Below, piece by piece: positions 1-11,699 of a stretch of DNA of 64,000 nucleotides. Within the stretch, counting starts at the first letter, position 1; the number at the start of each line of letters is the position of its first letter. Under the pieces are notes generated by a model. That model did not search any database. It saw nothing but the letters and a program-made list of their open reading frames with translations, and was not told the DNA's origin. This DNA is from Salvator merianae (Eukaryota > Chordata > Lepidosauria > Squamata > Teiidae), in NCBI GenBank assembly GCA_003586115.2, contig QVOM02000074.1:3514147-3578146 (forward strand). The letters run 5' to 3'. The translations under genes were made by a program, and so were the position numbers.

Positions 1-105
1 GACACTACTAGCTGTGGACAGCAAAATTGTTGACCAAAGCTTGACCAGGAGCAGCTAGATTACTCTTGGTCAGCAGCATTCGCACCCTGTTTCCCATGAT
101 TCTTA
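1..105 (+). repeat. Truncated GGGCC-type MITE fragment
   Basis: The first hundred bases match the inside of the MITE at 22523-22943. Both carry CTACTAGCTGT, then AGCTTGACC, then GAGCAGCT and CAGCAGC, then GCACCCT, in the same order and spacing (compare 22615-22715). The window edge cuts off its left side. A right terminus may lie near position 210 (GGCCTGA) but I cannot fix it. Confidence 0.5.
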
Positions 106-767
106 ATTTTATCCTTAGAGCATTACAGTGAGGTAGGTTGAGCAGTGAGCTTCCAAAATTCCTATAGTAGACTTTAAGGATCCAAACCCACATTTTTTCA
201 AACTTATGGCCTGACTACACCAGAGTTTTTTGGTTTGCATTTCTCCTTTGAGAAGTGTACAGGTTCATATAGTAGAATCTTTTTGCATACTTAATGCATA
301 TTTTGATGGGCACATTTGTACTCCTTCCCATCCTTAGTGTACTCCCAAAAGCCCTATCCTTATTTGCCCATTATCTCCAGCCCCTCCTTCCGTTCCTTGA
401 TTATTGGTCATTTTCTCCATCACTTTGCTCTTGTTTTCTCCTGTAGTGATTCCCTCAAAGTGGTAAACCCCTTTGTATCCACCATCCCAGTGGCTAACCA
501 ACTGATGGCAGTCCACTGCCACTGGCAGCCCTTGTATTTACGCCTGGCACATGAAGTAACTGGAGCCAGGTGTGTTTGAAGAGCTGCCCTGCGAGGCCCA
601 GTCCTTTCAAAAATCATTATTACTCCTACTAATACAGCAGTTCTGCAACATGGTATAGGGAGAGTCCAGCAGAGACCAAATGTATAAGGAGCAGGAGTCA
701 AGAAGGTGAGCAGTCCAACCTTTCATCCTGGACACAGATGGTGCAGCTTCCCACTCCTCTGACAAGA
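106..767. other. Unassigned non-coding DNA
   Basis: No gene, RNA or known repeat is recognised. The short open frames here lack splice signals and family motifs and look like chance ORFs. Confidence 0.4.
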
Positions 768-872
768 CTTTTTCCCTCACAACAACCCTGTGAGGCAGAG
801 TAGTCTGAAGACAAACCGAGATCACCTAATGAGCTTTCATGGCAGAGTGGGAATTTAAATCTAGAGATTCCT
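768..872 (-). repeat. MIR-like SINE fragment
   Basis: Read on the minus strand this resembles the core of MIR-type SINEs: a run ending in a GTGATCT-like block, an AGTC-rich stretch, then CTCACAGGGTTGTTGTGAGG. A sense-strand relative lies at 9505-9650. Assignment is from recall of the consensus. Confidence 0.45.
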
Positions 873-1592
873 AGAAATTGTCTTGTAAACAGAAGCCCAA
901 TAGTGAGTGAGACTCTCTAGTCTTCATTTTTGACTGTTCATATGCATGGATTTCTCTCAGCATTAAACTCATAATATCAGATGAAAACATTCCTGATTTA
1001 ACAGAAAGAGGAGAGAAAAGAAAAGAACTTTCAGTAATTGTCTGAGTTGACTAGTTTATTTTTAAATACATTTAAAACTGGTAAGAACCCCAGCACTGAA
1101 GGAGAGAAAAACCATTTCACTCCACTTATCCACATTGTGCATAGGACTAAAAGAGACACTTCGGCCGCTTTCTGACACAGCATTTAATCAGTTTACAGGC
1201 CGTCTTCAGTTCCCGCTGACCCGACATGATTTTGCCATTCCGTAGTTTTTCTGGACTAAATTGGCGAAATCCATACTACTTTGTATTCAGATTTAATGAG
1301 TTCTCAAGCCGTTCCAGATTGCTAGCGCGCTTTACTTTGCGATGTGGGAACAGGGAAGAAGACTATTTGGGTGGGACCGTACTTTCTGGGGGGCATGCAG
1401 AGGGAGGGATCCCCATTTTGTGCCGTCCAATGACAGACTTTGTGGGCGGGCAGGAAGCGCAGTAGTTTCCTCTGCCTCCATTATCCCCCCTTCCGTCACT
1501 GCCAGGGGAAAAGAAAAACGTCCTCCTTTTTACTTTGCTAAGCTGCGATCCTTTCTCTTTCTTTATCCCCCATTCGACACTGCCAGGAAGAA

Positions 1593-3207
1593 TGTTTTGT
1601 TTGTTTGTTTTTTGTTTTTAGAAATATTTTTTAATTATTATTATTATTATTATACATTTTATAACAACATAAAGAAATACAACATTTAGTGCTCCCCCCC
1701 AAAAAAAATACATTGAAAAACAAACCATCAAACAATAACTACCCCACCACCACTCTACCACACTACCCCTTAGGCACATAGGTTGACAACATTAGATTAT
1801 TTCTTCCATCTTCATCCACCTTCTTTTTAGCTGGACCAAAGAGTCAGTCTTATTATTTCTTCTCTTATTTCTTCTGGTGCTTGGGGTCTCGTGGAAAAAT
1901 ACAATAAGTCTTTCCATTTTTCCTCTGTTTTAAAAAGCAATTTCAAACCTTGACTTTTAAATCTCATTTCCCGCATTTTATCGAATCTATATTGTTCCAT
2001 TAGGTACCTATACCAGTTATACTAAATGTCCATTTAGTACTTTCTCTCTATCCCAGTACAATTGTCGATTGCGCTGCCAATATCATTTGAGCAAATAAAT
2101 ACTGCTTTTCCTTGCTTATACTCCCTGATGTCTCTTAAAAAAAAAACTAGTTCAGGTGATAAATTCAAATTTAAATTTAAAATGTCATTAATTTCATTCT
2201 GAATAACTATCCAAAACACTTTTATAATATAACATTCCCACCAAAGGTGGAAATATGTGCCTCTATGACCACACCCATGCCAGCATTGCAGTGACATCAT
2301 GGGTATCATATGTGCTAATTGTGCTGGTGTCCTATACCATCTATAAAATATTTTCAGGATCATCTCTTGTACCCTATTGTTCTTTAAATCTTTAATTTTC
2401 TTCATTTTTTGCCCAACATTTTCCTTCGTAATATTAATATCTGTTTGCCATATTTGAAACATGCTTTCCATTATTTCATTCTTTTGATTTGTTAATAAGC
2501 CATATATTTTACTCCCTATACCTTTTGACTCCTTCAAACATTCTTCCAATATTTCCTCTATCTCCGTCAATGGTCAGTAGATCAATAAATGTATATTATT
2601 AGTTACTGACCAGTTTCTCAGGGAATTATAAGTTAGCCATCTTCTCCCCAGAGCCTGCTTTATTTCCTGTTCCCTCCATTCCCCTCTAATATTATATAGA
2701 TCCTTTAAATATTTAAACCCATTTTCCTTTAATTGATATAATAGTCTTTCTTCCATCACCTCTTGTTCCTTATTTATATATTCAATAGTTGTATATTTTG
2801 ATATTTGTGGTGCTAGCTTCTGTTGGTAGGTTCTCCAAATTTCCATAACTTGTTTCAATGGTCCATATAACCCTCTATATTTTCTCTATGGCATTTTACT
2901 CCACATTAAACTACTATTCCCTAAATTATGTATTTTTTTCTCTATTTTTACCCATTTTTCTTCCATTTTAACTTTTAACTCTACTAATTTTTTTATTTGA
3001 AAGCCACATAATATTTCTCTAGAGTGGGAATAGACCATTCTCCCTCCTGAATTCCCATATTTAATACCATTTTCCTCAGTCTTGGCCATTTGGTATTAAA
3101 TATCCAATTATTTATCTTACTATCCCATTGTTTCAATGTCCTAATACTTACTTTTTCAGGTAATACTTGAAATAAATACAGAATCCTTGGGATAATAAAC
3201 ATTTTCA
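1593..3207 (-). mobile_element. 5'-truncated L1 LINE (ORF2 C-terminus), nested
   Basis: Minus-strand frames at 2993-3207, 2574-2858 and 2034-2570 together give the C-terminal part of an L1 ORF2 protein. First comes a KMFIIPRILYLFQVLP segment, typical of the region after the reverse transcriptase. Near the end is a cysteine-histidine knuckle (CWHGCGHRGTYFHLWWEC), typical of L1. Frameshifts and stops separate the pieces. The 3' end reaches an A-rich tail seen as T-rich plus-strand sequence at about 1595-1630. The insertion splits a transposon and is flanked by CCAGGAAGAA (1583-1592) and CCAGGAAGGAA (3208-3218), a target-site duplication with slight divergence. Most of ORF2 and all of ORF1 are missing, as usual for 5'-truncated LINE inserts. 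Confidence 0.85.
1635..1655. repeat. (TTA)n microsatellite in the L1 3' end
   Basis: A run of about seven ATT/TTA units beside the L1 tail. It probably grew from the A-rich 3' end of the insert. Confidence 0.7.
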
Positions 3208-3987
3208 CCAGGAAGGAATTAAAGGCTTCCTCCACTTCCGTCTGCTCTTTAAACCAAAAAAGAAACTGTGCCTGTTTGGGGTTGCAGTCCTCTTGCTCCA
3301 GCAAAGAACCCACTCAAGATGAGTTTTGCTGTCGGCAGCACACAGCTACACAGTGGGGATACATGCCGCTACGGATGTCTTGGGGGGGGGAGATGAGGCA
3401 GAGTCCATTTGCTGGTGATGAACTGCACTATCAAGATAATAGAGCCCTCCCACGTTCCCTCCCCACATTTCCCCTTCGTCACGGATCTCTCCCTGTTTTT
3501 GCGCTACTTTTAAATTGCGCAATTGCGCAAAAGTGCACTTGCAAGTGAGCAGAAATTGCCATCAGCCCTTTAAAAAGCTTAATTGTGCGGTACACATAGT
3601 TTTAAAGTTCTGCTTGTGTAGATAGAGGCTGTAGTGGGGAAAAGGAGCAAATGGCGAATGACTAGTAATGCTGCCAAGTGAATCCATGTTCTGAGGCAGC
3701 AGCGGGGACATACGGAGAGCAGAGCTTGACTTTCCTGCCCCTGTGACGTCGAGATTTGAACGTTGGGACTGCAGCCAATCACTGCCTGCACAGGGAGGAG
3801 AATTTGCCGAGGGGTGGAGGCAGAAAAGGTACTGTTTCTCCGTGCCAAGCACGGGAAATTTCAGTGTGGGAACGAGCAAGTACAAATTGAGTCCATGTTA
3901 AACTGTGACTATGGGTACGATCAGAAGACAAATTCAGTCCTTGTACTCTTCTGATACAGATTAAATTTACGATGTCGGACCGCGGCC

Positions 3988-4430
3988 TTCAACTTTTTAG
4001 TGCAATTGTTAGCTTTTGAAGTGCTTGCAAACAACACTTGTCTGCCCAGGACAACCTCACCATGATCCTGTTCATCCAACTGGCTGTCAAGAAAGGACAT
4101 GGGGGGCACAGAAAGAGCTAGAGAAGTTAAGTCATGACCATTACCCTCTAAACAAGCTAAAAGGAGGATTACTCAGAAGCAAGAGATTACGAATGAGTTG
4201 GCTGCACAGGTTGGACTTATCTGGAGCTAGAGAAGGAGAAGTGCATCTTGTTTGGCTTGTCTGCAGTTGTTACCAACATGTATACAGCAGATCACATACA
4301 CACATGTACCGTACCTGTAAGACACTGGACTTAAAGGCTGTAAAGGCATAAAGACTATAAAATTTATGGATTGTACCTGAAAAGCGATGTTTTCAATCTA
4401 TACTAAAAAAAAAAAAAGTATTGCATTGAA
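3988..4430. other. Unassigned non-coding DNA
   Basis: Nothing recognisable. It ends with an A-run near 4405-4418. Confidence 0.4.
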
Positions 4431-4615
4431 TTTGGGCTTCTGCACCTCCCTTCTCCTGTTGCTTCAGACTCTTTGTTCATAGGAAAACAAGATTGCAAGC
4501 AGGAAACACTGCAGGCACCCAGCACTAGTAAGTGAGATTATTTTTAGAACAAGCCTTTGTTTGGTCTTCAGGGCTAGCAAAGTGAGACTTGATACCTTTG
4601 ATTAAATCTTGGCAA

Positions 4616-4656
4616 CTGCTATTAATCTGTTAACATGGTTAACAGATTAATAGCAG
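4616..4656. repeat. Perfect 19-bp inverted repeat with 3-nt spacer
   Basis: The arms 4616-4634 and 4638-4656 are exact reverse complements, separated only by ATG. Weaker complementarity continues outward (TTGGCAA on the left, TTGCCAA on the right). It would extrude as a long cruciform or RNA hairpin. No transposon family is recognised around it. Confidence 0.85.
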
Positions 4657-4859
4657 GGATTAGATTGCCAATGTTTGCATTGTTTTGATTATCGCTGTTT
4701 ATAGTTCTGTCCGATTCTCTAACTCACTCTGCCACCTTAATCTATATAGCTTATAGTGAACATATTTGCATGCTTATCCCTGAAATCGTATCCTTTACTT
4801 TTTTATTTTGTCTTCAACCAATCAGTTTTGTATTTTTGAATCCTTCCCTCGTCCAAATC

Positions 4860-5190
4860 CCTTTTTGCTCCTCTCCTCAACAACCTCAATAAAGATATAA
4901 AAAGCCCCAGTTTTGCCCACTGCTTCAGGTGGTTTTGCTCACCTCAGGTTTGCTGAACATCACGCTAGTGGTGGTTCCTTCCCCTCATCTTGCTGCCGAA
5001 ACACTGCACTGAAGTTTACTTCACTCTGCTAAAGAAGAGAGCACCACAAGTTAGTTTATTCCACCCACTGAGACTGCTGGTAGTTTCTCCCTGCCTTCAT
5101 TGGATCATCGAATCACTGAAAGAAGTCAGTCCCTTGCTTCTGCACTGATCCAGTGTTAGCCTGGGTTCTGGGAAGTCAAAGAAACTCATG
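4860..5190 (+). promoter_or_regulatory. Possible solo-LTR promoter region
   Basis: CAATAAAGATATAAAAAGCCCC at about 4887-4908 combines a TATA-like box and an AATAAA signal, followed by a pyrimidine-rich region, as in some retroviral-type LTRs. No paired LTR, primer-binding site or coding region is visible nearby, so this is only a candidate. A chance A/T-rich motif is the alternative. Confidence 0.2.
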
Positions 5191-8176
5191 GCTGAAAACC
5201 TCAAGTCTCTTTGCCTTTCATTTTTCCTCCTGCTGAAACCGAAGAGAGAAGTCCTGCTTCTCAAAAAGATCACATTTGTGCTGCTTTGCAGCTTTCCCTT
5301 TATCTGAAATAACTTGGGAAGAGGGATTCCTCTCTCTCCCTGCCTTTGACTTCATTTGCATACCCAGGGTTGGATCTCTGCCACAAACGTGAGGATCCCT
5401 ATACATGGTACATGACATCAAAGTGTTGGCATTGTCCATCCTTGGGCATGCATGGTGAATAAATCCAAAGATCTGTAGTGGTGCTCTCCTCAGCTATGTC
5501 TGAAAACTCTCTATTTTCTTGTTTGTTTTTCTTCTTTTTCATTTCCCCCACATAGCCTGTAGAAGACTTAACAAAGTGAACCCTTTGATGGTGAGAGACT
5601 TTTCTATTTCCCCCTTGTTTGTTGTTTTTGCCCAGCTTGCCAGTGAATTGGGTGGAACATAGACCCAGGTAGGCGGTCCAGGCTTCAACATCTGGGATCT
5701 GAAAGCAAGAAAAGTGAACAAAGGGGATGGAGCCAGCTTTTTTTTATCAAGTTAGACAAAGGACTTCATCTGGGCATGGGACTAGTCTAGGAACCTGTTA
5801 AAATCACCCTTAGACTGTTTCATTCAAACCGCACCATAGATTGCAATAGCCTTAACAGAGCTCTCTGTCTGCCTTGCTAGCCATCTGCATACCATTTGCT
5901 ACATTATAACTGATTAAGCTCCTTTCAGAACTTGTAAAGTGAATTCTCATTATTGCCTTCTGTTCCCCTGTTACATTGTTGCCTTGGAAAATTTGATTGA
6001 CAATTTAACAGGATCTTGCTATTTTGCCTGTATGCTATTGCTGATTTATATTGAAAGCTATTGCCTGCCATTGGAGTCTGTATCTTTTGCTGCTGAGAGC
6101 ACTCTTTTTATTTTTTGTTTCATTTTAGAAAGGTTGTCAAATTTGTATTATATTTGCCTCAGAAGTCGTTCCTAGCCTCCTACCCCTTTTTGAATCCACA
6201 CCAGCCAATTGCATTCTGCTTAGAGCAATTTGTGAAACCAACCTATTAAACTTGGATTCCTAGGAATAACTGGGATTGGGTAATTCTCCCTGAAACAAAT
6301 TTATTTCCTTTACAGACTAACCAGATACTATGGCTAAACCTCTGGAAGTCACAAAGTCCTTGAAGTTGAGCAGGTTGGAGGTTCTTGTTGACCAATAACC
6401 CAGCAAGTCCAGCTTTTCCTTCCACTTTGTACCAAAACATTTCTCAGCAGTTGAATAAACAGTTCAAGAGTCGAAAAGCCAGCAGAGGCTAGAAAACAAC
6501 AAACAGGACATTCCAGGAACTAGGCAGGAGATGAGGAGCAAGAACTATAAGAAACTGCATTCTCTTTCTGCAGCTTGATAGTGCAGCTGCCTGATTACAA
6601 ATCCTTTTCAACTGTGAAGCACATACATATGAATGACTGCTAGATGGCATTCAAAGTCCGCTGGGAGGCTTAGGACTTGGCACCAGCCCAGCTTGCTTTT
6701 TTGAGCACATGGATGAGGAAAGCGACAAGATTTAGATTCTAATTCTGAGTGATTTGCGTTGGACTTGGCATAAGATTTTACCTTGCTTCACCTGTTCGGA
6801 GTTAATATATTTAGTTTAATGTGAATTATCATCTGCTTGTGGAAAAGAAACCTATATATTTGGCCAGGCCTGGCAGAGTAGGAAGTACTCTCACAAGGGG
6901 CTTCAAGCATTCTAGGCATTCCCAATATTCTTTTAGCAATGGAGTACCTCAGATGTAGATACCTTTGCCACAGCAAACAAAACTTCAGCTTGCTCTGCAG
7001 CAAAGTAAGCAATAGAGGCTACTATTAAACACTTTAAATTGAACGATAACACTGAGCATAAATTTAATAAACCTTCAATGCCCTATAAGTCCTATTTTCT
7101 TGAAAAATACCAGACCATACTTTCAAAAAAAGCTATAAGACTTTACTGATCTGTCAGATGTCTGTAACTGGATGCATATCTGTGTCTATAGTATTTGAGT
7201 TGCCATCTGCATTTGTAGAAAGAATGAATCTTGCATTTGTACAAAACCTCATTTGTATTGGATTTGTATTTACATATCATTCCCCCCCCGCAAAAAAATT
7301 GTTCTGTTCGCAACAGAACAAAAATACATCAAACAACGAAGTCCAATATATAAAAACATCAAATTGTAAATATTGTAAACAGTAATAAAGTTGTAAAAGA
7401 AGCAGCAGCATCCAACCTAGATCCTTTTCCTTTTTTCCTTCAGTCAGAAGCTGCCACAGTTCTTATATCCATCCTGGGGAAGGCTTGATAAAAGCTTGTA
7501 GAATCCAGCCCATATGTTTTTCTCTTCACCTCAGCCAGGAGCAGCCACAGTTCCTATATGCAGCTTGGGGGAGGGTGTGGTAAAGATCTGAAATTAGAAT
7601 GTTGGCAGGCATCTTGCTCCTATATTCAGGCATTTCATCGACAACTGCCACTCCCACTCAGTTTCTAGTTTTTCTGGTGGTAATCAGCGCAAACATAAGT
7701 CCTTTGTTACTGCAGTAGTTGCTACAGAGCCTACAGGGATATTTTATAAAGCTGTTATTTTGGTTGAAAGCATCGAAACCACCCACCTAATATTGGTAAT
7801 ACGGAATGGGACAATGTCTACATAGCTTACTATTTTGGGTATATCTTGATTAAATGTCTGTTTTATGGGCAAAACTAGTGTGGTCTCTCAAATAACTTCT
7901 TTAGATCTATAGAGTCACCTATTCTTAGTACAGTATACCAAACTTTCTGTAAAATATTTATAACAGTCATATTAGGGAGATAAGAGATACAACTGGAGAT
8001 TGACTTTGTATAGTTTGGTAGTATTCAATATTAACTGAACTTTTATACTATGACTGTTCCACATACCATTCATAATGTATGCATGTGTGTAAAGGTCAAC
8101 AAAGGATGCTAAACCCAAACAGGGAATTTAAGAAAATATGACCCTTCAGTGGTGTATCTTTTGTTCTTTGTTACAG
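5191..8176. other. Intronic or intergenic DNA upstream of exon A
   Basis: No coding exon, RNA gene or confident repeat is seen across about 3 kb. A short hairpin of TGTTCTGTT around CG with AACAGAACA lies near 7302-7321. The open frames here are short and lack splice context or motifs. Confidence 0.4.
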
Positions 8177-8339
8177 AGCAGAAGGTACAAGAAGAAAGGA
8201 AAATCTGGGCGTGAAAATGGCTCCACATCTGTAGGAGCTCCAGGGGAAACAGCTTTATCCATACCACAAATTACTTACAACCACATTGATGATCAGGAAG
8301 ACAAGCAAGATGTGAACTTCTACCTTGAGGAGCCTGGAG
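8177..8339 (+). CDS. Coding exon A of an unidentified host gene
   Basis: A 163-bp exon is preceded by a pyrimidine-rich acceptor (TTTGTTCTTTGTTACAG) and followed by the donor GTAGTT. The frame starting at the first base gives 54 complete codons plus one base, so the exon ends in phase 1. The peptide starts with a basic cluster (SRRYKKKGKSGR), passes through a Ser/Gly/Thr-rich stretch and ends acidic (DDQEDKQDVNFYLEEPG). It has no cysteine pattern, membrane segment or repeat and looks like a flexible, probably intracellular segment. I do not recognise the protein. Its 3' codon is completed exactly by exon B at 34887. The open frame runs past the donor into the intron, so the boundary rests on the splice consensus and phase match. 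The exact 5' limit assumes the nearest AG. Confidence 0.6.
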
Positions 8340-8534
8340 GTAGTTTGCTGGTTTACAATGACTCTTTTAAAATTCTATCTGCCATGATTTCTTCTTTCAG
8401 TTGTCACTTAGTTCTTACTAACTGGGAACCTATGTTAATGCTTTACCAGTCTCTAAGTGAAACACATAATTACATGTTCTTGATTATGACATTGAAGGAG
8501 CTTTAGACATGCAGTATTCCAACCTATACAGAGA

Positions 8535-8756
8535 AGGCCCAGTAATAACTAAATTTTATTCCATTTTCTATCCACTTTCAGAATGAGAGAACACATCAGC
8601 AAAGTACTAGTCATTTTCTTTCCACATTATTGAACCCAAAGGTATTTTTTCTGGGATAGATAATACAGAAAGAAAACTGTTTGTGCCATTGCTGATGTGT
8701 TATCTCACTCTGAAGATGGATTGAAAGAGGATTAAAACTTAAGTGTAGCTGAGCCC
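8535..8756. mobile_element. Palindromic MITE, copy A
   Basis: The element is almost wholly self-complementary. The left arm reads GGCCCAG, then TTTTATTCC, then ACACATCAGCAA, then TTTTCTTTC; the right arm gives the same series on the opposite strand, ending GAGCCC. A relative with the same arms lies at 40212-40425. Its ends (GGGCYC, then ACACTTAAG on the right arm) resemble the GGGCCTGTTCACACTT ends of other elements in the window. There is no coding capacity. Confidence 0.65.
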
Positions 8757-9504
8757 TCAGGCTTCGTCCACCTGGGTGCCAAGATCGTCCTCCACAAGGA
8801 ACCAGGCATCCACACATCTGGATGCTCTGGGGGCTCTGCTAATATACATGCCTGTCCCCTCGTGGCTCTCAAGCTGCCCTAATCACCTTGGGAGTTGACT
8901 TAATGTAAATCCTCTTTAAATAGGTCCAGAGACATCTTGGGCAGCTAAGGTCTCCTCCCTGCCCCGTGTGGTGGGAACATGGAGGCTGCTACCATTTCCA
9001 CCCCAATTAGTCCTGCAACAGACTGAAAAGGTGTCCAGAAGTTGGCCAGTTTTGGTCAGAGGACTGTCCAGCACAGAAGCAACACAGCTGCAAGGAAGAT
9101 TCCTCTTAACAGTTGTGTTCTACTTAGCAGTAACATCTGTGGTGAGGCAATTAGCATGTGCCTGCCATGGCTTCTGCTGGTGTTTTCTGGTCACTATGGG
9201 ACCAACTTATTGGTCTGCCTTGTAGATGCAGCCTCAGTCTTAAGTTTCAGTAAGAATCTGACCTGAGTGTTGAGCTGCTTTGAATGCTGCACCATAGCAA
9301 AAAATATCCAGATCATAGGATTCTTCCATGCCACAGAAAAAGCTTAGATCCTGATTAATATATGTACAGTATATGTAGGAAAGTCCCTTTCATTCAATAT
9401 AATAATATTATTAGTAATACTGTATGTAAAGAGAAAATTCTAGTGTCTGGTTTTCCTGTAATTCTGTCAAAGAGTTGCTAGAAAGAGTGTAAAACTAAGA
9501 TGTT
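8757..9504. other. Unassigned intronic DNA
   Basis: No feature recognised. The 74-85 aa frames near 8968-9266 show no family motif or splice signals. Confidence 0.4.
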
Positions 9505-9650
9505 CTTGGGTTCCACTTCCTACTCATCCACTCCCTACTCACCGGGTGATCTTGAGCTGGTCACTGTCTCTCAAGCTAACCAATCTCACAGTCTCACTGT
9601 GCGGATAAAATGAAGGGAAGGAATATAATGTGCACCTATAAATGTCAGAA
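9505..9650 (+). repeat. MIR-like SINE
   Basis: The segment carries the MIR-type core in the sense direction: GTGATCTTGAGCTGGTCACT, a CTCTCAAGCTAACC block, a CTCACAG block, and GGATAAAATGAAGGG. The tRNA-derived head is not clear. The antisense fragment at 768-872 is related. Confidence 0.5.
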
Positions 9651-11649
9651 ATCCTATTAAGTACTACAGTATATTGCTACAGGATACTTTAAAAAAAAAT
9701 ATGCCTATTATGCTAATGATGTTTAAAGACTGATTCACAGAATTTCTGAAAATGAGTAACTGTGGGGAAAAAAATGCAAACAGAAGCAGCAGATGGAGAA
9801 AGGATACATCTGTTGTAGAAATGAGTGTGCTGTGCTTTCCTTAAAGTGCATCTTATGCATTTAAGTGAATGTGACTCAAACTCACTGGGGTCACATGACT
9901 GCCTGTGTTTCCAGATAGCCCTACTGTGCATGTTCATGGAGATTTCTGTAGCTTTGTCTCTGTATCTGTTTGCTTAAGGCCATGAGGGAGAAGTGGGTCA
10001 GGCCAGCCCACCAGCTGGCCAGGGAGAGGTTGTGTTGGCCATGCCCAGCAGCTAATGTGGAGGAGGTGAGGTGAGTTGGGTCTGCAACTGAAGCTGAGGT
10101 AGCTTCTAACCTTACTAGGGACCCATACTTTCAGCCGTCTTACTGGGGCTTGGTGTGAGGAGGCAAGAACCAGAACAACCACAGGATCTCCCTAGTGTGC
10201 CCAAACTTCAGAAACTTGTGGCTATGGGCAAGTACCTCCCCCAGTGGCTCTGAGCCTGACTTACTACACATATAGCAGCAGGGTAGCAACTTTGCTACAT
10301 GCTATACCCTGGATTTGGTTTAACAAGTGGGCCAAGCACTTAGTGATACAATAAGGCATTGCCTGTAGACTGTCCGTCAAAACATGAACAGGAAAAGGTG
10401 CATGAGAAAGCAAAACTGAGATGGAGAAAGTCTCTTGTTCTTCCCATTCAGCCAACCTTTTTTCAGCCACTTTGTGCAGTTCTTAAAACTGTTTCCCTGT
10501 TGAATAACACTGGATTGCAGGATTCCATTTTTTCTCCTGATCTCCCCTTTCCGTACAGTACAGCAGGACTCAAGTGTTAGTGGGGAACAGGGCATGTGGC
10601 TGTACGTTCTTGCTGCAGCCAGAGAGAACAGCTCTGTCTTCATCAACAGCTTGTTTTATTCTGTACAAGCTTGTTTCTCACGGTTTACAAAAAATGCAGA
10701 ATTAGAAGAATTTTATTTATGTGTGTGTGTATGTGTGCACATCTGTATACATTTGCATGTATCGTACAGAATAAAGTATCAGTTTAATAACAGTAACATT
10801 TCTTAGATGGCAATGTCAGTTTAAATTAAAACAATTTGTTCAATATTTGAACAAATAAACAGAAGATTAATAAATCTAGTAAATTTCTATACCTTCTTTT
10901 GCCACAAAGGATAAGGTAAAATAAAAAATCCTTATTCAAGACAAAAAATCCTTATTCAATTTAGATTCAATTGAAAAGTGTAGTCATAACATCTGGGTAA
11001 GGATAACAGTCATTACAATAGGCTGGTAAGGTACCTGATGAGCTTCAGATGGGAGGCTGTTCCACAGGTTGCAGCTACCCAGAACAGGACTTCGGCTCCG
11101 ATCACAGAGTGAAATGCACATCTGGTGAAGAAGATGGCATCTTTATTCACTATGGCACCCAGTCTCATCCAGCATCCAGATGTGAATGAGAGATTACCTA
11201 TTCAGGACAGACCTGGCATTCATTAATAGCATTAACAGACCAGCAGGGAGGCTGGTATGGTACCCTAAAATCTGATGACTAGGAGGTGGACCAGCAGGAA
11301 CAACAGCTTCAGTAATCTAATATTCCTTTTCTTCACAAACTCTGTCTCCCATCACCGTATCTTCTTGCCATTTATGATTGAAATAAGGAGGTAGAAATAG
11401 GAAATGTGTAAATTACCATTTGTTTGTGTTGTGTGATAGCTCTAGTAAATCCAGTATTCTGATAAAATGCGAGGGAACCCTAGGAACTTTTCGCATATCA
11501 CCCAAACTGTTCCTTGTCTCAGCTTCTAATCCACGTCTAATAGCTACACAAGGCACAAAGAGAGACTTAAATTGGAATAATATGAGTGGATGATACTAAA
11601 AAAGTAAGTCAATGGTTTGGAAACTCCTATTTGATGGAGTTATCAAGTT
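9651..11649. other. Unassigned intronic DNA
   Basis: There is a 17-bp tandem duplication (AAAAAATCCTTATTCAA, 10923-10939 and 10943-10959) and a short TG-rich tract near 10715-10735. The stretch 11000-11300 may be an old antisense LINE scrap, but I cannot support a family. Confidence 0.35.
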
Positions 11650-11699
11650 CTAACATCATAATCTGAGTTATCACGGTATATATCAGATTATGATGTTAG
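11650..11699. repeat. Perfect 17-bp inverted repeat, 16-nt loop
   Basis: CTAACATCATAATCTGA at 11650-11666 is exactly complementary to 11683-11699. The loop holds GTTATCACGGTATATA. It could be a tiny MITE remnant or a hairpin RNA; neither is proven. Confidence 0.8.

Larger units (their letters stand above)
1162..3987 (+). mobile_element. Copy 1 of a 1.2-kb TIR transposon, split by an L1
   Basis: This element is present three times in the window, also at 13177-14349 and 41522-42450. Removing the L1 at 1593-3207 leaves about 1.2 kb, matching the uninterrupted second copy. The ends are imperfect inverted repeats: the left reads GGCCGC, three bases, then TCTGACA, and the right on the opposite strand reads GGCCGCGGTCCGACA; both continue into a TTTAATC block. 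No transposase is visible, so it is probably non-autonomous. A 3-bp A/T-rich target duplication is hinted at by the other copies and would fit PIF/Harbinger, but the superfamily is not established. Confidence 0.6.
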
